Shown piece by piece: positions 18,647 through 26,716 of a stretch of DNA of 64,000 nt (positions within the stretch are counted from its first letter, which is position 1; each line of letters begins with the position of its first letter). Source of the DNA: Bradyrhizobium diazoefficiens (GTDB lineage Bacteria; Pseudomonadota; Alphaproteobacteria; Rhizobiales; Xanthobacteraceae); assembly GCF_018129965.1 (NCBI RefSeq), contig NZ_JAFCKW010000005.1:62001-126000 (forward strand). Reading direction: 5' to 3'. The notes under the pieces were generated by a model, which saw only the letters and a list, made by a program, of their open reading frames with translations, was not told the origin of the DNA and made no database searches. Both the position numbers and the translations under genes were made by a program.

Positions 18647-19629
18647 TGAAAAAGCCTGCACCGTCGTCGGTTGGTCTAAAGCGCAACGGCACGTCCGTGT
18701 GTCTCGTCCTTCTTTTTACGGTCGCGCTCTCCGGCTGTACAACCTTCAAGCCACCACAGATCACTTACGATGACGAGGTGGCGCCGTCACCCGATCTGCC
18801 CCTGCCGGTGGATGACCACGCGCGTCCACTACACGTACCACCACCTTGGACACCGGCCCGCGGCGGTAAGAAGGGTGACGAAGAGGCAAAGGACCCGACC
18901 GATCGCATCGAGATGGCCAACGATGTCGCGCGGGTCCAGCCCCGGCGCGCGGGATACTACAATGCCGTCCAGGTCTTTCCCTATAGTCCCGGCGCGCTCT
19001 ATCAGGTCTATGCTTCACCAGGACAGATCACCGACATCGCACTCGAACCGGGCGAGCAATTGACAGGTTCGGGTCCGCTGGCCGCGGGCGATACTGTGCG
19101 CTGGATCGTCGGCGATACCGAAAGTGGCAACGGCGAGACCAGGCGCGTTCATATCATGGTGAAGCCGACGAGACCTGCCATCGAGACGAACCTTGTCGTC
19201 AACACGGATCGAAGAACCTACTTGATCGAACTCCGCTCTCGCCAAAGGCTGTACATGCCCTCGGTGGCCTGGTTCTACCCGGAAGACCGAGGTGGACGCT
19301 CCAAGCCTCTGCCTCTAACACCGTTCATCCCGGAGGTGAGTGAGCGCCGCTACCGCTATGTCATTGAAGGTGACAGCCCTCCCTGGCGGCCAGTGAACGC
19401 CTATGATGATGGCCGCAAGGTCTATATCGAGTTCTCACCCGGGATTGCGCAGGGCGAAATGCCGCCGCTGTTCGTGATCGGCCAGGACGGCAAGCCGGAG
19501 TTGGTGAACTATCGAGTCTACAGGAATGTCCTGATTGCCGACCGTCTGTTCGCCGCGGCCGAGCTGCGGCTCGGCGGAGAGAAACAGCAGAAGGTCCGAA
19601 TTGTCAGGAATGACGGGAGACGGCTGTGA
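18646..19629 (+). CDS. trbG: TrbG, VirB9-type outer-membrane complex lipoprotein
   Basis: A 327-residue protein that starts with GTG overlapping the trbF stop. The signal peptide ends in the lipobox ALSGC (Cys about 31). The mature protein has the VirB9/CagX domain with GALYQVYASPGQITDIALEPGE near residue 110 and the C-terminal SPPWRPVNAYDDGRKVYIEF block. Together with TrbI it forms the core complex spanning the envelope. Confidence 0.92.
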   Translation: MKKPAPSSVGLKRNGTSVCLVLLFTVALSGCTTFKPPQITYDDEVAPSPDLPLPVDDHARPLHVPPPWTPARGGKKGDEEAKDPTDRIEMANDVARVQPRRAGYYNAVQVFPYSPGALYQVYASPGQITDIALEPGEQLTGSGPLAAGDTVRWIVGDTESGNGETRRVHIMVKPTRPAIETNLVVNTDRRTYLIELRSRQRLYMPSVAWFYPEDRGGRSKPLPLTPFIPEVSERRYRYVIEGDSPPWRPVNAYDDGRKVYIEFSPGIAQGEMPPLFVIGQDGKPELVNYRVYRNVLIADRLFAAAELRLGGEKQQKVRIVRNDGRRL

Positions 19630-20822
19630 CGGACAATGGCGCAGGCGAGAGCACCAATCCTGTATCTGGAACAAGGCAATCACCTTCTGGTAACGCGCAG
19701 GTCTTGCGACTGGGTGCGGAGCGCCCAAGGATCACGCGAGTTTCCCGGAAAATCCTTGCGAGCGGCAGCGCCCTGGCATTGCTGCTGGTCTCCGGGGCCG
19801 TTCTGTGGGCGCTCAGGAGCAACCATTCGCACAATCCCGCCCCCGACGAACTCTACAGCACGGATCATCACAACGTCGCAGAGGGCCTGACGACGTTGCC
19901 AAAGGACTATGCTGTCATTGCCCGCAACGCCCCACAGCTCGGGCCACCATCGCCAAGTGATCTGGGACGCCCTATCCTTACGGCAGAAGGCCAATCAGGA
20001 CCGATCGGCCTTGATGCTGAACAACAGCGCGCCAACCAGGAAACCGAGGCCGCGCGCACCAGCAAGGTGTTTGCTTCGACCACTGCGCCCGTTACGCCGC
20101 CGCATGCCGCATCTCAGGAAACCGGTACCGGCACTGCGTCATCTTCAGATGAAACCTTCGCCCAGAACGGCCAAGATCGCAAACTATTGTTCGTCAATGC
20201 TCCTGTTGATCGACGGACGACAGCACCTGACAGGCTTTCACGTCCCGCTTCTCCCTTTGTCATCCAGGCAGGAACGATCATTCCGGCGGCCTTGATCACA
20301 GGCTTGCGCTCCGACCTGCCGGGACAAATCACTGCGCAAGTTACCGAGAACATTTTTGATTCGCCGACCGGCCGCGCCAAGCTTGTGCCGCAGGGCGCCA
20401 GATTGATAGGCATTTACGACAGCCAGATCGCATTCGGCCAATCGCGGGTGTTGCTGGTATGGACGCGTCTAATCATGCCGAACGGTCGCTCCATCGTGTT
20501 GGAACGTCAACAGGGAGCGGACGCGGGCGGATATTCCGGTCTCGAGGATGAGGTCGACAATCACTGGGTCGAGCTGTTCAAGGCTGCGATGCTGTCGACC
20601 ATCCTCGGCGTTGGAGCGGAGCTTGGGTCGGGTGCGGATACAGGTGGCAACACGGATATTATTCAGGCGTTCCGCTTGAGCGCAGCGAATTCGCTGAATC
20701 AGACCGGTCAACAGGTTGTTCGAAGAAACCTCAATATTCAACCCACACTGACGATCAAACGGGGATTTCCGGTGAGGGTGATCGTCAATCGCGATCTAGT
20801 GCTCGAACCCTACAAGGGGTAA
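19626..20822 (+). CDS. trbI: TrbI, VirB10-type channel protein
   Basis: A 398-residue protein anchored by one hydrophobic segment (about residues 42-62). A long variable periplasmic linker of about 130 residues follows, then the VirB10 beta-barrel domain beginning near FVIQAGTIIPAALITGLRSDLPG and including GARLIGIYDSQIAFGQSRVLLVWTRL. It bridges the two membranes in the secretion core. It starts with GTG overlapping the trbG stop. Its TAA overlaps the start of the DUF2274 remnant, so it is the last intact gene of the trb operon. Confidence 0.92.
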   Translation: MTDNGAGESTNPVSGTRQSPSGNAQVLRLGAERPRITRVSRKILASGSALALLLVSGAVLWALRSNHSHNPAPDELYSTDHHNVAEGLTTLPKDYAVIARNAPQLGPPSPSDLGRPILTAEGQSGPIGLDAEQQRANQETEAARTSKVFASTTAPVTPPHAASQETGTGTASSSDETFAQNGQDRKLLFVNAPVDRRTTAPDRLSRPASPFVIQAGTIIPAALITGLRSDLPGQITAQVTENIFDSPTGRAKLVPQGARLIGIYDSQIAFGQSRVLLVWTRLIMPNGRSIVLERQQGADAGGYSGLEDEVDNHWVELFKAAMLSTILGVGAELGSGADTGGNTDIIQAFRLSAANSLNQTGQQVVRRNLNIQPTLTIKRGFPVRVIVNRDLVLEPYKG

Positions 20823-21062
20823 TGCTTGTGACGAAGATTAGTGCCATTGAAGATGACAAGCCAGTGACCTTGTCGATTAAATTGCCCACCGGCATTCATC
20901 GCGACTTGATTGCCTACGCGAAATCCTCGCGCGCGACAGTGGCCAATCCGTGATGATCCGGCATAGCTGATCGCACCAATGTTGGCGCGTTTCATGGCGA
21001 CTGACCGCGGTTTTGCAAGATCCCGAAGGGCGTCTCACGGGGCCACCGGACCGAAGGGATAG
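20822..21062 (+). pseudogene. Frameshifted DUF2274 gene at the end of the trb operon
   Basis: The frame from ATG 20822 encodes 43 residues with the DUF2274 start (DDKPVTLSIKLPTGIHRDLIAYA) and stops at 20951. The missing C-terminal half is present in the +1 frame from 20955: DPA, then a TAG at 20964-20966, then LIAPMLARFMATDRGFA. So the gene has both a frameshift and a nonsense codon. Intact DUF2274 proteins of about 75-80 residues normally end this operon in related elements. The 3' end overlaps the converging LysR gene. Confidence 0.8.
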
Positions 21063-21991
21063 CGCTCGGCAAGTAACTTAAGGAGGTTTTGGAGGGCAGG
21101 ATTCTCGTTGTCCGCCCACCAGACCGCTGAAAAGCCGATGCGGCTTGGCCCCGTCCCGTCGCGCAACTCCCGATAGACCAGACCGGAAAAGTTGGCGCCA
21201 ATATCGGATTCCAGTACAAGACTGATGCCAAATCCCACTGCGATCAAGCTTTTGATGACCCCACGGCTCACATCATGACGTTCGATCCGTGGCCGATCAC
21301 CAGGGGAGGTCAGCTTTGCATTCAAGAGATCCTCAAGCTCGCGGCCTGGATCATATTGACTGAGCAGAACAGTCTGATCCCGCAGATCCGTCCAGTAAAT
21401 GACTTCGCGCGCGGCCAAAGGATGATCACTCGGCAGAACGACCAGAATCCGTTCACTCCAGAGTGGAGTGGTTTTGGTATCGAAGGCTTGCGGATCGCCG
21501 GTTATGATGCTCACGTCGATGACGCCGTTGCGGAGCGACGTTGCGAGCCGCGTTCTCGATCTCTCGACGGTTACAAGTTCGACCTGCGGGAATAGCTTTT
21601 TAAAATCGAGCAATGTCGCGCGCAGATTGCCTGCCGTCAGCGAAGTACAGAACCCGATGACGAGACGACCTGCTTCGCCAGATCCACTCGCTCTTGTCGA
21701 TGCGATCAGCGCCTCGATTTGTTCCAGTATCGAGCGCGTCATGCGCAGAAAGTGACGACCTGCTGGCGTTGCGCGAACGCCACCACTTGACCGCTCGAAG
21801 ATGACGACGCCAATCGAGTGCTCAAGTAGCTGGACAGAACGACTGAGTGTCGATTGCTTTATCGACAATGCATGGGCGGCTTGTCGAAAGCTCCCGTAAT
21901 CTGCTGCAGCGACTGCGTGTTGAAGTTGACTGAAGAGAACGGTTGAGCGTCGTCCCCCGACGGACAGGCCGGCAAAATTCGTATTGTCCAT
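21035..21991 (-). CDS. LysR-family transcriptional regulator
   Basis: A 318-residue LysR regulator. The helix-turn-helix lies at about residues 20-80 (AAADYGSFRQAAHALSIKQSTLSRSVQLLE, then IFERSSGGVRATPAG), and the effector domain extends to the C-terminus with GRLVIGFCTSLTAG at its start. LysR genes convergent with the end of trb operons are common in Rhizobiales elements and may belong to the transfer module. It could instead regulate the catabolic genes, but none of its expected T-N11-A sites is obvious there. No co-inducer can be predicted. Confidence 0.85.
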   Translation of the reverse strand: MDNTNFAGLSVGGRRSTVLFSQLQHAVAAADYGSFRQAAHALSIKQSTLSRSVQLLEHSIGVVIFERSSGGVRATPAGRHFLRMTRSILEQIEALIASTRASGSGEAGRLVIGFCTSLTAGNLRATLLDFKKLFPQVELVTVERSRTRLATSLRNGVIDVSIITGDPQAFDTKTTPLWSERILVVLPSDHPLAAREVIYWTDLRDQTVLLSQYDPGRELEDLLNAKLTSPGDRPRIERHDVSRGVIKSLIAVGFGISLVLESDIGANFSGLVYRELRDGTGPSRIGFSAVWWADNENPALQNLLKLLAERYPFGPVAP

Positions 21992-22075
21992 ATGAGCGAC
22001 ACCATCATGCTTAAGTTGCGCCGAGTTGGATCGTGTAAAACATTAAGACAATTTTTGGTTGTAAGATGATGCGGC

Positions 22076-22498
22076 TTACTCCGTGAGCAGCCGAGTCACG
22101 GCGCTCCAGACAAGGCAGAGTATTGCTCGAACCGGCAAATTTCGATGCGACCGTTTCTGGAAATCCACGAGCGTTGCCCGCAGATTCCTGGCGGAAATCG
22201 ATGTATAGAAGCCAAGGGACAGCCGTCCCGCTTCGCCACGGCCGACGTGGTGCGTGCTCTTCGCCAGCGAATCCATCTGTTCCAGGATTGATCGAGCAGT
22301 TCGGAGAAAATCTCGTCCAGCCATCGTTGCTCGCACCCCGCCGCTGGATCGCTCGAAGACGGTCATACCGAGTGAATGTTCGAGCTGGCTAATGCAACGG
22401 CTAAGCGTGGATTGCCGAAGCAACAATACTTCGGACGCGCGCCGAAAGCTCCCGTGACCCGCTGCTGCCACAGCGTATCGAATATTCTGCAGATCGAC
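22076..22498 (-). pseudogene. Truncated LysR-family regulator
   Basis: A LysR N-terminal domain closely related to the neighbouring intact regulator (SFRRASEVLLLRQSTLSRCISQLEHS, then VFERSSGGVRATMAG, then GEAGRLSLGFYTS). Similarity starts near 22498 (DLQNIRYAVAAAG), but the usual start codon is missing and only a GTG at 22471 inside the domain is available. After RNLRATLVDFQKR the frame diverges into unrelated sequence and ends at 22076, so about 180 residues of effector domain are gone. This is a remnant of a second paralogue and suggests deletion or rearrangement at the junction. Confidence 0.8.
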
Positions 22499-22590
22499 GT
22501 CGGACGTTCGATTACGACTAAGTGTTCTATGGGATTATGTTCGCTGACCATTCTTGCCACTACTGAACATTCGTGCCACTAGAGGACGCT

Positions 22591-23685
22591 TCAACTCACC
22601 CATTCTTGCGCGACGGCGGCCTCGTGCCTGCAGCGCTCGGGAGCCCCAAGAAGCTGCCGGTTGAACGCAATGCGCTTGAACCAGTAATGAAGGCCGAGCA
22701 GGTCCGTAAATCCCATGCCGCCATGAATCTCGGTCGCAAGCCGGGCGATTTCGCGTCCGGCATCGCCCAGGTGCGCCTTTGCCTGCAGCGCGGCAGCGCG
22801 CGCTTCCTCGGCAGGCCCGTCCTGAGCGTGAGCCGCGTACCAGACCAACGAGCGGCACGGCTCGAGCATGGTGATAATGTCGGCAAGCGTATGCTTGACG
22901 GCTTGAAACGAACCAATCACACGATTGAACTGAACCCGCTCTTTGGAATAGAGCAGCGCCTTGTCAAACATGGACTGCGCCGCCCCCAGCGTGTCGCCTG
23001 CGAGCATGACGCGACCTGCGTCGAGCACGGCGGTCGCCGCTGCCTTCGGGTCGTTGGCGGCACCAAGGATCGCAGCCCTCGCATCATGCAATACCAAAGC
23101 CGTTACCGGTCGCGTGCGATCCAAGCTGCGATGCGTGCTTACGCTGACACCGGGTTCCTCGACCGCAGCGAACAGGGCAGCACGGCCGTCACCCAAATAA
23201 ACGATGAAATGCGTCGCATCTCCGCCATCGAGCACACCCGTTATGCATCCGGACAGTTTATTTCCGTCAAGGCGGGCGACTGCTTCGCCGGTCTGGCCCG
23301 ACATGCCGGCGAACCCGACCCCGATCCGGACTTCGCCGCTTGCGATCCGCGGCAGCCATGCTTTTTGCTGGGCGCGGTCTCCACTTGCAATCAGGGTGAG
23401 GGGGGCCATGACCAGCGCAGCCGTGAATGGCGTTGGTGCTGCGTGATACCCGAGTGCCTCCGCGGCAACAGCTGCATCAAGCAGCGAGAGGCCCAGACCC
23501 CCAAAGTCCTCGGGGACCATGATGCCCATGATGCCTTGCTCGGCAAGGCCCGACCATAGTTCACCATCGAAGCCCAAGCCGCCCTCGGCAATCTCGCGCA
23601 ACTTGTTCATGGGCAGTCTTTCGTCCAGAAAGCCGCGCAAGGACTCCGTGAGCATTAATTGCTCTTCGCTGAGACCGAACTCCAT
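22591..23685 (-). CDS. Acyl-CoA dehydrogenase subunit, apparently without catalytic base
   Basis: A 364-residue acyl-CoA dehydrogenase fold protein of the short FadE type (EFGLSEEQLMLTESLRGFLDERL start, SKERVQFNRVIGSFQAVKH, then EIHGGMGFTDLLGLHYWFKR). The Glu used as base by most family members is not seen at either known place: the isovaleryl-type position reads DAGRVMLAGD and the MCAD-type loop reads FKRIAFNRQLLG. It is translated from the stop codon of the next dehydrogenase (overlap at 23688-23691; ATG 23685 has AGAGGG upstream). The pair resembles heterotetrameric FadE pairs such as ChsE1-ChsE2, in which one subunit is structural. Confidence 0.85.
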   Translation of the reverse strand: MEFGLSEEQLMLTESLRGFLDERLPMNKLREIAEGGLGFDGELWSGLAEQGIMGIMVPEDFGGLGLSLLDAAVAAEALGYHAAPTPFTAALVMAPLTLIASGDRAQQKAWLPRIASGEVRIGVGFAGMSGQTGEAVARLDGNKLSGCITGVLDGGDATHFIVYLGDGRAALFAAVEEPGVSVSTHRSLDRTRPVTALVLHDARAAILGAANDPKAAATAVLDAGRVMLAGDTLGAAQSMFDKALLYSKERVQFNRVIGSFQAVKHTLADIITMLEPCRSLVWYAAHAQDGPAEEARAAALQAKAHLGDAGREIARLATEIHGGMGFTDLLGLHYWFKRIAFNRQLLGAPERCRHEAAVAQEWVS

Positions 23686-23687
23686 GC

Positions 23688-24905
23688 TCACCCTCTCACG
23701 GCTGGTGGGACGGACTTCGGCTCGCGCGGCAGGCCCAGCCCGCGCTCGCCGATGATGTTCTTCTGAATATTCGATGAGCCACCACCGATGATGAGGCCGA
23801 TGTCGTACATGTTATCGATTTGCCAGGTGGTGGCTTCGTCGTCTTCCGCCGCTTCGCCGACCGGTTCGTAAGCGAGGCCCGCCGCACCGAGCACGTCGAC
23901 GACCAGCGATGACAGCCGATACGCAATCATCGTCCCGTTCAACTTGACGATCAAGCGCTTGACCCCCGAATCCTCTCCCTTCGCCTGCTCGGTCATTAGT
24001 CGAAGACCGTGGTATTTCGAGGCCATCACCTCGCCCTGGAGTTTCAGCAAGCGCTCGCGATACTCGGGGATGTCGATGAATCGGCAGCCATCGAGCGTCG
24101 TTTTTTTCATCAATTCGACAGCCCTTGCCAGACGGTAGGTCAACTTGTTGGCGTCGCCGAGCAGCATCCGTTCGTACTTTAAGGTGACATTGGCGACATG
24201 CCAGCCGTCGCCGCGTCCCATCACAATCTGGTCGGTTGGCACGCGGACATCCGTGAAGAACGTCTCGTTGAACTCGGCGCGGCCGGTCATTGTGACCAAT
24301 GGGCGCACCTCAATGCCAGGCGCATTCATGGGGACAAGAAGATAGGACAGCCCATCGTGCTTGCTCTTGTCGGACTCTGTGCGACAAAGAAGGAACATCA
24401 TGTCGGCGTAATGGGCAGAACTCGTCCAGATTTTCTGGCCGTTGACGATGAATTGGCCGTCCTCGACACGGGCGCTGGTTTTGGCGGCGGCAAGGTCGGA
24501 GCCCGAACCGGGCTCCGAATAGCCCTGGCACCAAATGATGTCACCGCGGATGGTAGGCCCGATCCATCGAATGCACTGCTCCTTCGTTCCGACCTCGAGC
24601 AATGTCGGCACCAGCATGGAAATGCCCTGGTTCATGATGCCTGGAGACACGCCCGCGTTCGAGAACTCTTCGGCGATGATGGCCAGTTCCATGATGTCGA
24701 CCGGCAGGCCGAAGCCGCCATATTCGCTGGGAATGTTGCGCGAAAAATAGCCGCGCTCCAGCAGAAGCTTCTGCCAATCCAGGGCTCTCGCGTCAGGCCG
24801 CTTCCGTCCACCCCCCGTTTTCGGCGAAAGGTGGCCGTATTTCTTTACGAAGCCGCGCGCTTCCTCCTGGAGGGCGCGATGTCGGGCGCTGTAGCGGAGG
24901 TCCAT
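23688..24905 (-). CDS. Acyl-CoA dehydrogenase, catalytic partner subunit
   Basis: A 405-residue acyl-CoA dehydrogenase with IWCQGYSEPGSGSDLAA and the IVNGQKIWTSSAHYADMMF box for FAD and substrate binding. The likely base is Glu in LKYERMLLGD, the place used by isovaleryl- and long-chain acyl-CoA dehydrogenases. The MCAD-type loop (IGGGSSNIQKNI) has Gly instead. It is coupled to the subunit at 22591 and diverges from the thiolase-like gene at 25116. The palindrome at 24994 lies between them, so both arms are probably co-regulated. Together they would introduce the alpha,beta double bond of a branched or cyclic acyl-CoA. Confidence 0.88.
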   Translation of the reverse strand: MDLRYSARHRALQEEARGFVKKYGHLSPKTGGGRKRPDARALDWQKLLLERGYFSRNIPSEYGGFGLPVDIMELAIIAEEFSNAGVSPGIMNQGISMLVPTLLEVGTKEQCIRWIGPTIRGDIIWCQGYSEPGSGSDLAAAKTSARVEDGQFIVNGQKIWTSSAHYADMMFLLCRTESDKSKHDGLSYLLVPMNAPGIEVRPLVTMTGRAEFNETFFTDVRVPTDQIVMGRGDGWHVANVTLKYERMLLGDANKLTYRLARAVELMKKTTLDGCRFIDIPEYRERLLKLQGEVMASKYHGLRLMTEQAKGEDSGVKRLIVKLNGTMIAYRLSSLVVDVLGAAGLAYEPVGEAAEDDEATTWQIDNMYDIGLIIGGGSSNIQKNIIGERGLGLPREPKSVPPAVRG

Positions 24906-24993
24906 AGAGATGCGCTTTCCCAGGCGCGGTTTGTGCCTGTTGCTCTACACGGAAAGGACGAGCCACGGTCGATTGACCGCGCTACGGATTAAA

Positions 24994-25009
24994 TCTAACA
25001 TCTGTTCGA
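24994..25009. promoter_or_regulatory. Operator palindrome, copy 1
   Basis: TCTAACATCTGTTCGA, between the divergent acyl-CoA dehydrogenase and thiolase-like genes. It is identical to copy 5 and differs by few bases from the other six copies. Arms CTAAC and GTT(A/C)G are separated by 4 bases, a layout typical of TetR-family sites. Confidence 0.75.
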
Positions 25010-25115
25010 AATAGTCGTGCCTTAGGTGACCGGCGTCAAGTAGAAAGCTTGAACGATTGTTCCTTCGTCACGGAAATCGTTCAGGCGTTGCGAGCCTCCG
25101 TGGGAGCTTTGCCTC

Positions 25116-26267
25116 ATGTCACTGAAAGAAAAGGCCGCCATCACTGGCGTGGGAGAGACCGAGTACACGCGCATGTCGGGCAAGAGCGTACTTGCGCTTC
25201 AGCTCGAGGCTTCGTTGAATGCGATTGCGGATGCGGGGCTCAGTCCCAAGGAAATCGACGGCATTATTCCATACTCGAACTCGCCGGTCGTAGCCGAAGA
25301 CTTCGTCACAAATTTCGGTATATCCGACCTGCGCTTTTCGGCCACTGCGCCGCTCGGCGGAGCCAGCTGCGTCGCGGCCATACAATGTGCGCTGCTGGCG
25401 ATCAGCGGCGGCGTCTGCAATCACGTGCTGATACCGATCGGGCGTAACGGCTCGTCCGCAGGCCGCATCGGCACGCGGGTTCAGCAAATGCCCCAGTTCA
25501 AGGTGGTGGGCGAGTACGAGATGCCGGTGGGCGCGATCGCCCCGGCACAACTCTATGCGCCGATGGCGCGTCGCCACATGGAGCTGTTCGGCACGACGAG
25601 TTTGCAGCTTGGCGAAATCGCGGTCTCTACCCGTCACAATGCCATTCTCAACGGCCATGGGATGATGACGAAGCCCCTGACGATCGAGGATCATCAGGCC
25701 TCTCGCATGATCTCCGATCCCTTGAGGCTCTATGACTGCAGCCTGGAAAGCGACGGCGGCGCGGCGATCGTGGTCAGCGGCGCAGACCGGGCAAGCGATC
25801 TTCGCAAGCCACCGGTTTACATCATGGGGGCCGCCGAGGGGCACCCGGATTCCCCGAGCGTCATCACGCAACGCCCGGATTTGACGCGGCTTGGAATCGC
25901 CAAGGCGGCGCCCAAGGCCTTCGCCATGGCCGGCGTGTCGCCCGGGGATATCGACGTGGCCGAGATCTACGACTGCTTCACCTACATCGTTCTGTGTCAG
26001 CTCGAAGACCTCGGCTTTTGCAAGAAAGGCGAGGGCGGCCCGTTTGTCGCGAGCGGAGCCATTCGGCTTGGCGGAAAATTGCCGGTCAACACCCACGGCG
26101 GCCTGCTTTCTCAGGCGCATATGGTCGGCATGAACCATATTGTCGAACTTGTCCGTCAACTCAGGGGCGAAGCCGGCAAGGCCCAGGTCAAGGGCGCCGG
26201 GATCGGCCTGGTGACGGGTTACGGCGACATGGGCGACGGGTCCGTCGCGATCATGCGTAGGGGGTGA
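25116..26267 (+). CDS. Thiolase-like protein (SCP-x/Ltp2 type), possible retro-aldolase
   Basis: A 383-residue member of the thiolase superfamily, lipid-transfer-protein branch (AAITGVGETEYTRMSG start; DCSLESDGGAAIVVSG; AEIYDCFTY; PVNTHGGLLSQAHM with the conserved His). At the place of the thiolase nucleophile Cys the sequence reads PLGGASCVAAI, so the canonical Cys is not clearly kept, and the C-terminal CxG loop reads TGYGDMGDG. With the DUF35 protein encoded next, it resembles Ltp2-DUF35 pairs that split beta-hydroxyacyl-CoAs of branched chains by retro-aldol cleavage. A plain thiolase remains possible. Confidence 0.8.
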   Translation: MSLKEKAAITGVGETEYTRMSGKSVLALQLEASLNAIADAGLSPKEIDGIIPYSNSPVVAEDFVTNFGISDLRFSATAPLGGASCVAAIQCALLAISGGVCNHVLIPIGRNGSSAGRIGTRVQQMPQFKVVGEYEMPVGAIAPAQLYAPMARRHMELFGTTSLQLGEIAVSTRHNAILNGHGMMTKPLTIEDHQASRMISDPLRLYDCSLESDGGAAIVVSGADRASDLRKPPVYIMGAAEGHPDSPSVITQRPDLTRLGIAKAAPKAFAMAGVSPGDIDVAEIYDCFTYIVLCQLEDLGFCKKGEGGPFVASGAIRLGGKLPVNTHGGLLSQAHMVGMNHIVELVRQLRGEAGKAQVKGAGIGLVTGYGDMGDGSVAIMRRG

Positions 26268-26689
26268 GCGCCATGACCGCCGAGGCCTACCTCAAGCCCG
26301 TTCCCGAGCCGACCCATGAGTCCCGGCCTTATTGGCATGGACTGAAAAGCGGACGGCTGCTGCTTCAGAAATGCGGGCAATGCGGCAAGATCCGTCACTA
26401 TCCGCGACCGGTTTGCGACGCCTGTTATTCGTTCGAGGTGAACTGGATTGAGGCCTCCGGCCGGGGAACGGTCCATAGCTGGACGATCACCCATCACGCC
26501 TTCAATCCCGGATTCAAGCTCGAAGTCCCGTACATCCTGGTGACTGTCGACCTCGACGAAGGCGTGCGGATGCAAGTCCCCCTGCGCGGCGCCGGAGCGG
26601 CCGACGTCAAACTCGGACTGCCGGTTCGCATCATTTTCGAACAGGCCAGGCCCGACCTGGTGACTCCCGCCTGCGTAATCGCCTCGTGA
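26264..26689 (+). CDS. DUF35 (zinc ribbon/OB-fold) partner of the thiolase-like protein
   Basis: A protein of about 138 residues with an N-terminal zinc ribbon (KCGQCGKIRHYPRPVCDAC, two CxxC pairs) and an OB-fold with GRGTVHSWTITHHAFNPGF and LVTVDLDEGVRM. DUF35 proteins bind acyl-CoA enzymes of the thiolase/aldolase class and are needed for their activity or stability. It overlaps the upstream gene by 4 bases (GTG 26264); ATG 26273, spaced better from GGGGG, is probably the true start. Confidence 0.85.
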   Translation: MSAMTAEAYLKPVPEPTHESRPYWHGLKSGRLLLQKCGQCGKIRHYPRPVCDACYSFEVNWIEASGRGTVHSWTITHHAFNPGFKLEVPYILVTVDLDEGVRMQVPLRGAGAADVKLGLPVRIIFEQARPDLVTPACVIAS

Positions 26690-26716
26690 CCATCTCCTAA
26701 CCGGACCGGCATCAGC

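Noticed and set aside
22573-23559. 328-codon plus-strand frame opposite the short acyl-CoA dehydrogenase
   Set aside because: Antisense to a gene with family motifs and a coupled start; no own ribosome binding site or domain.
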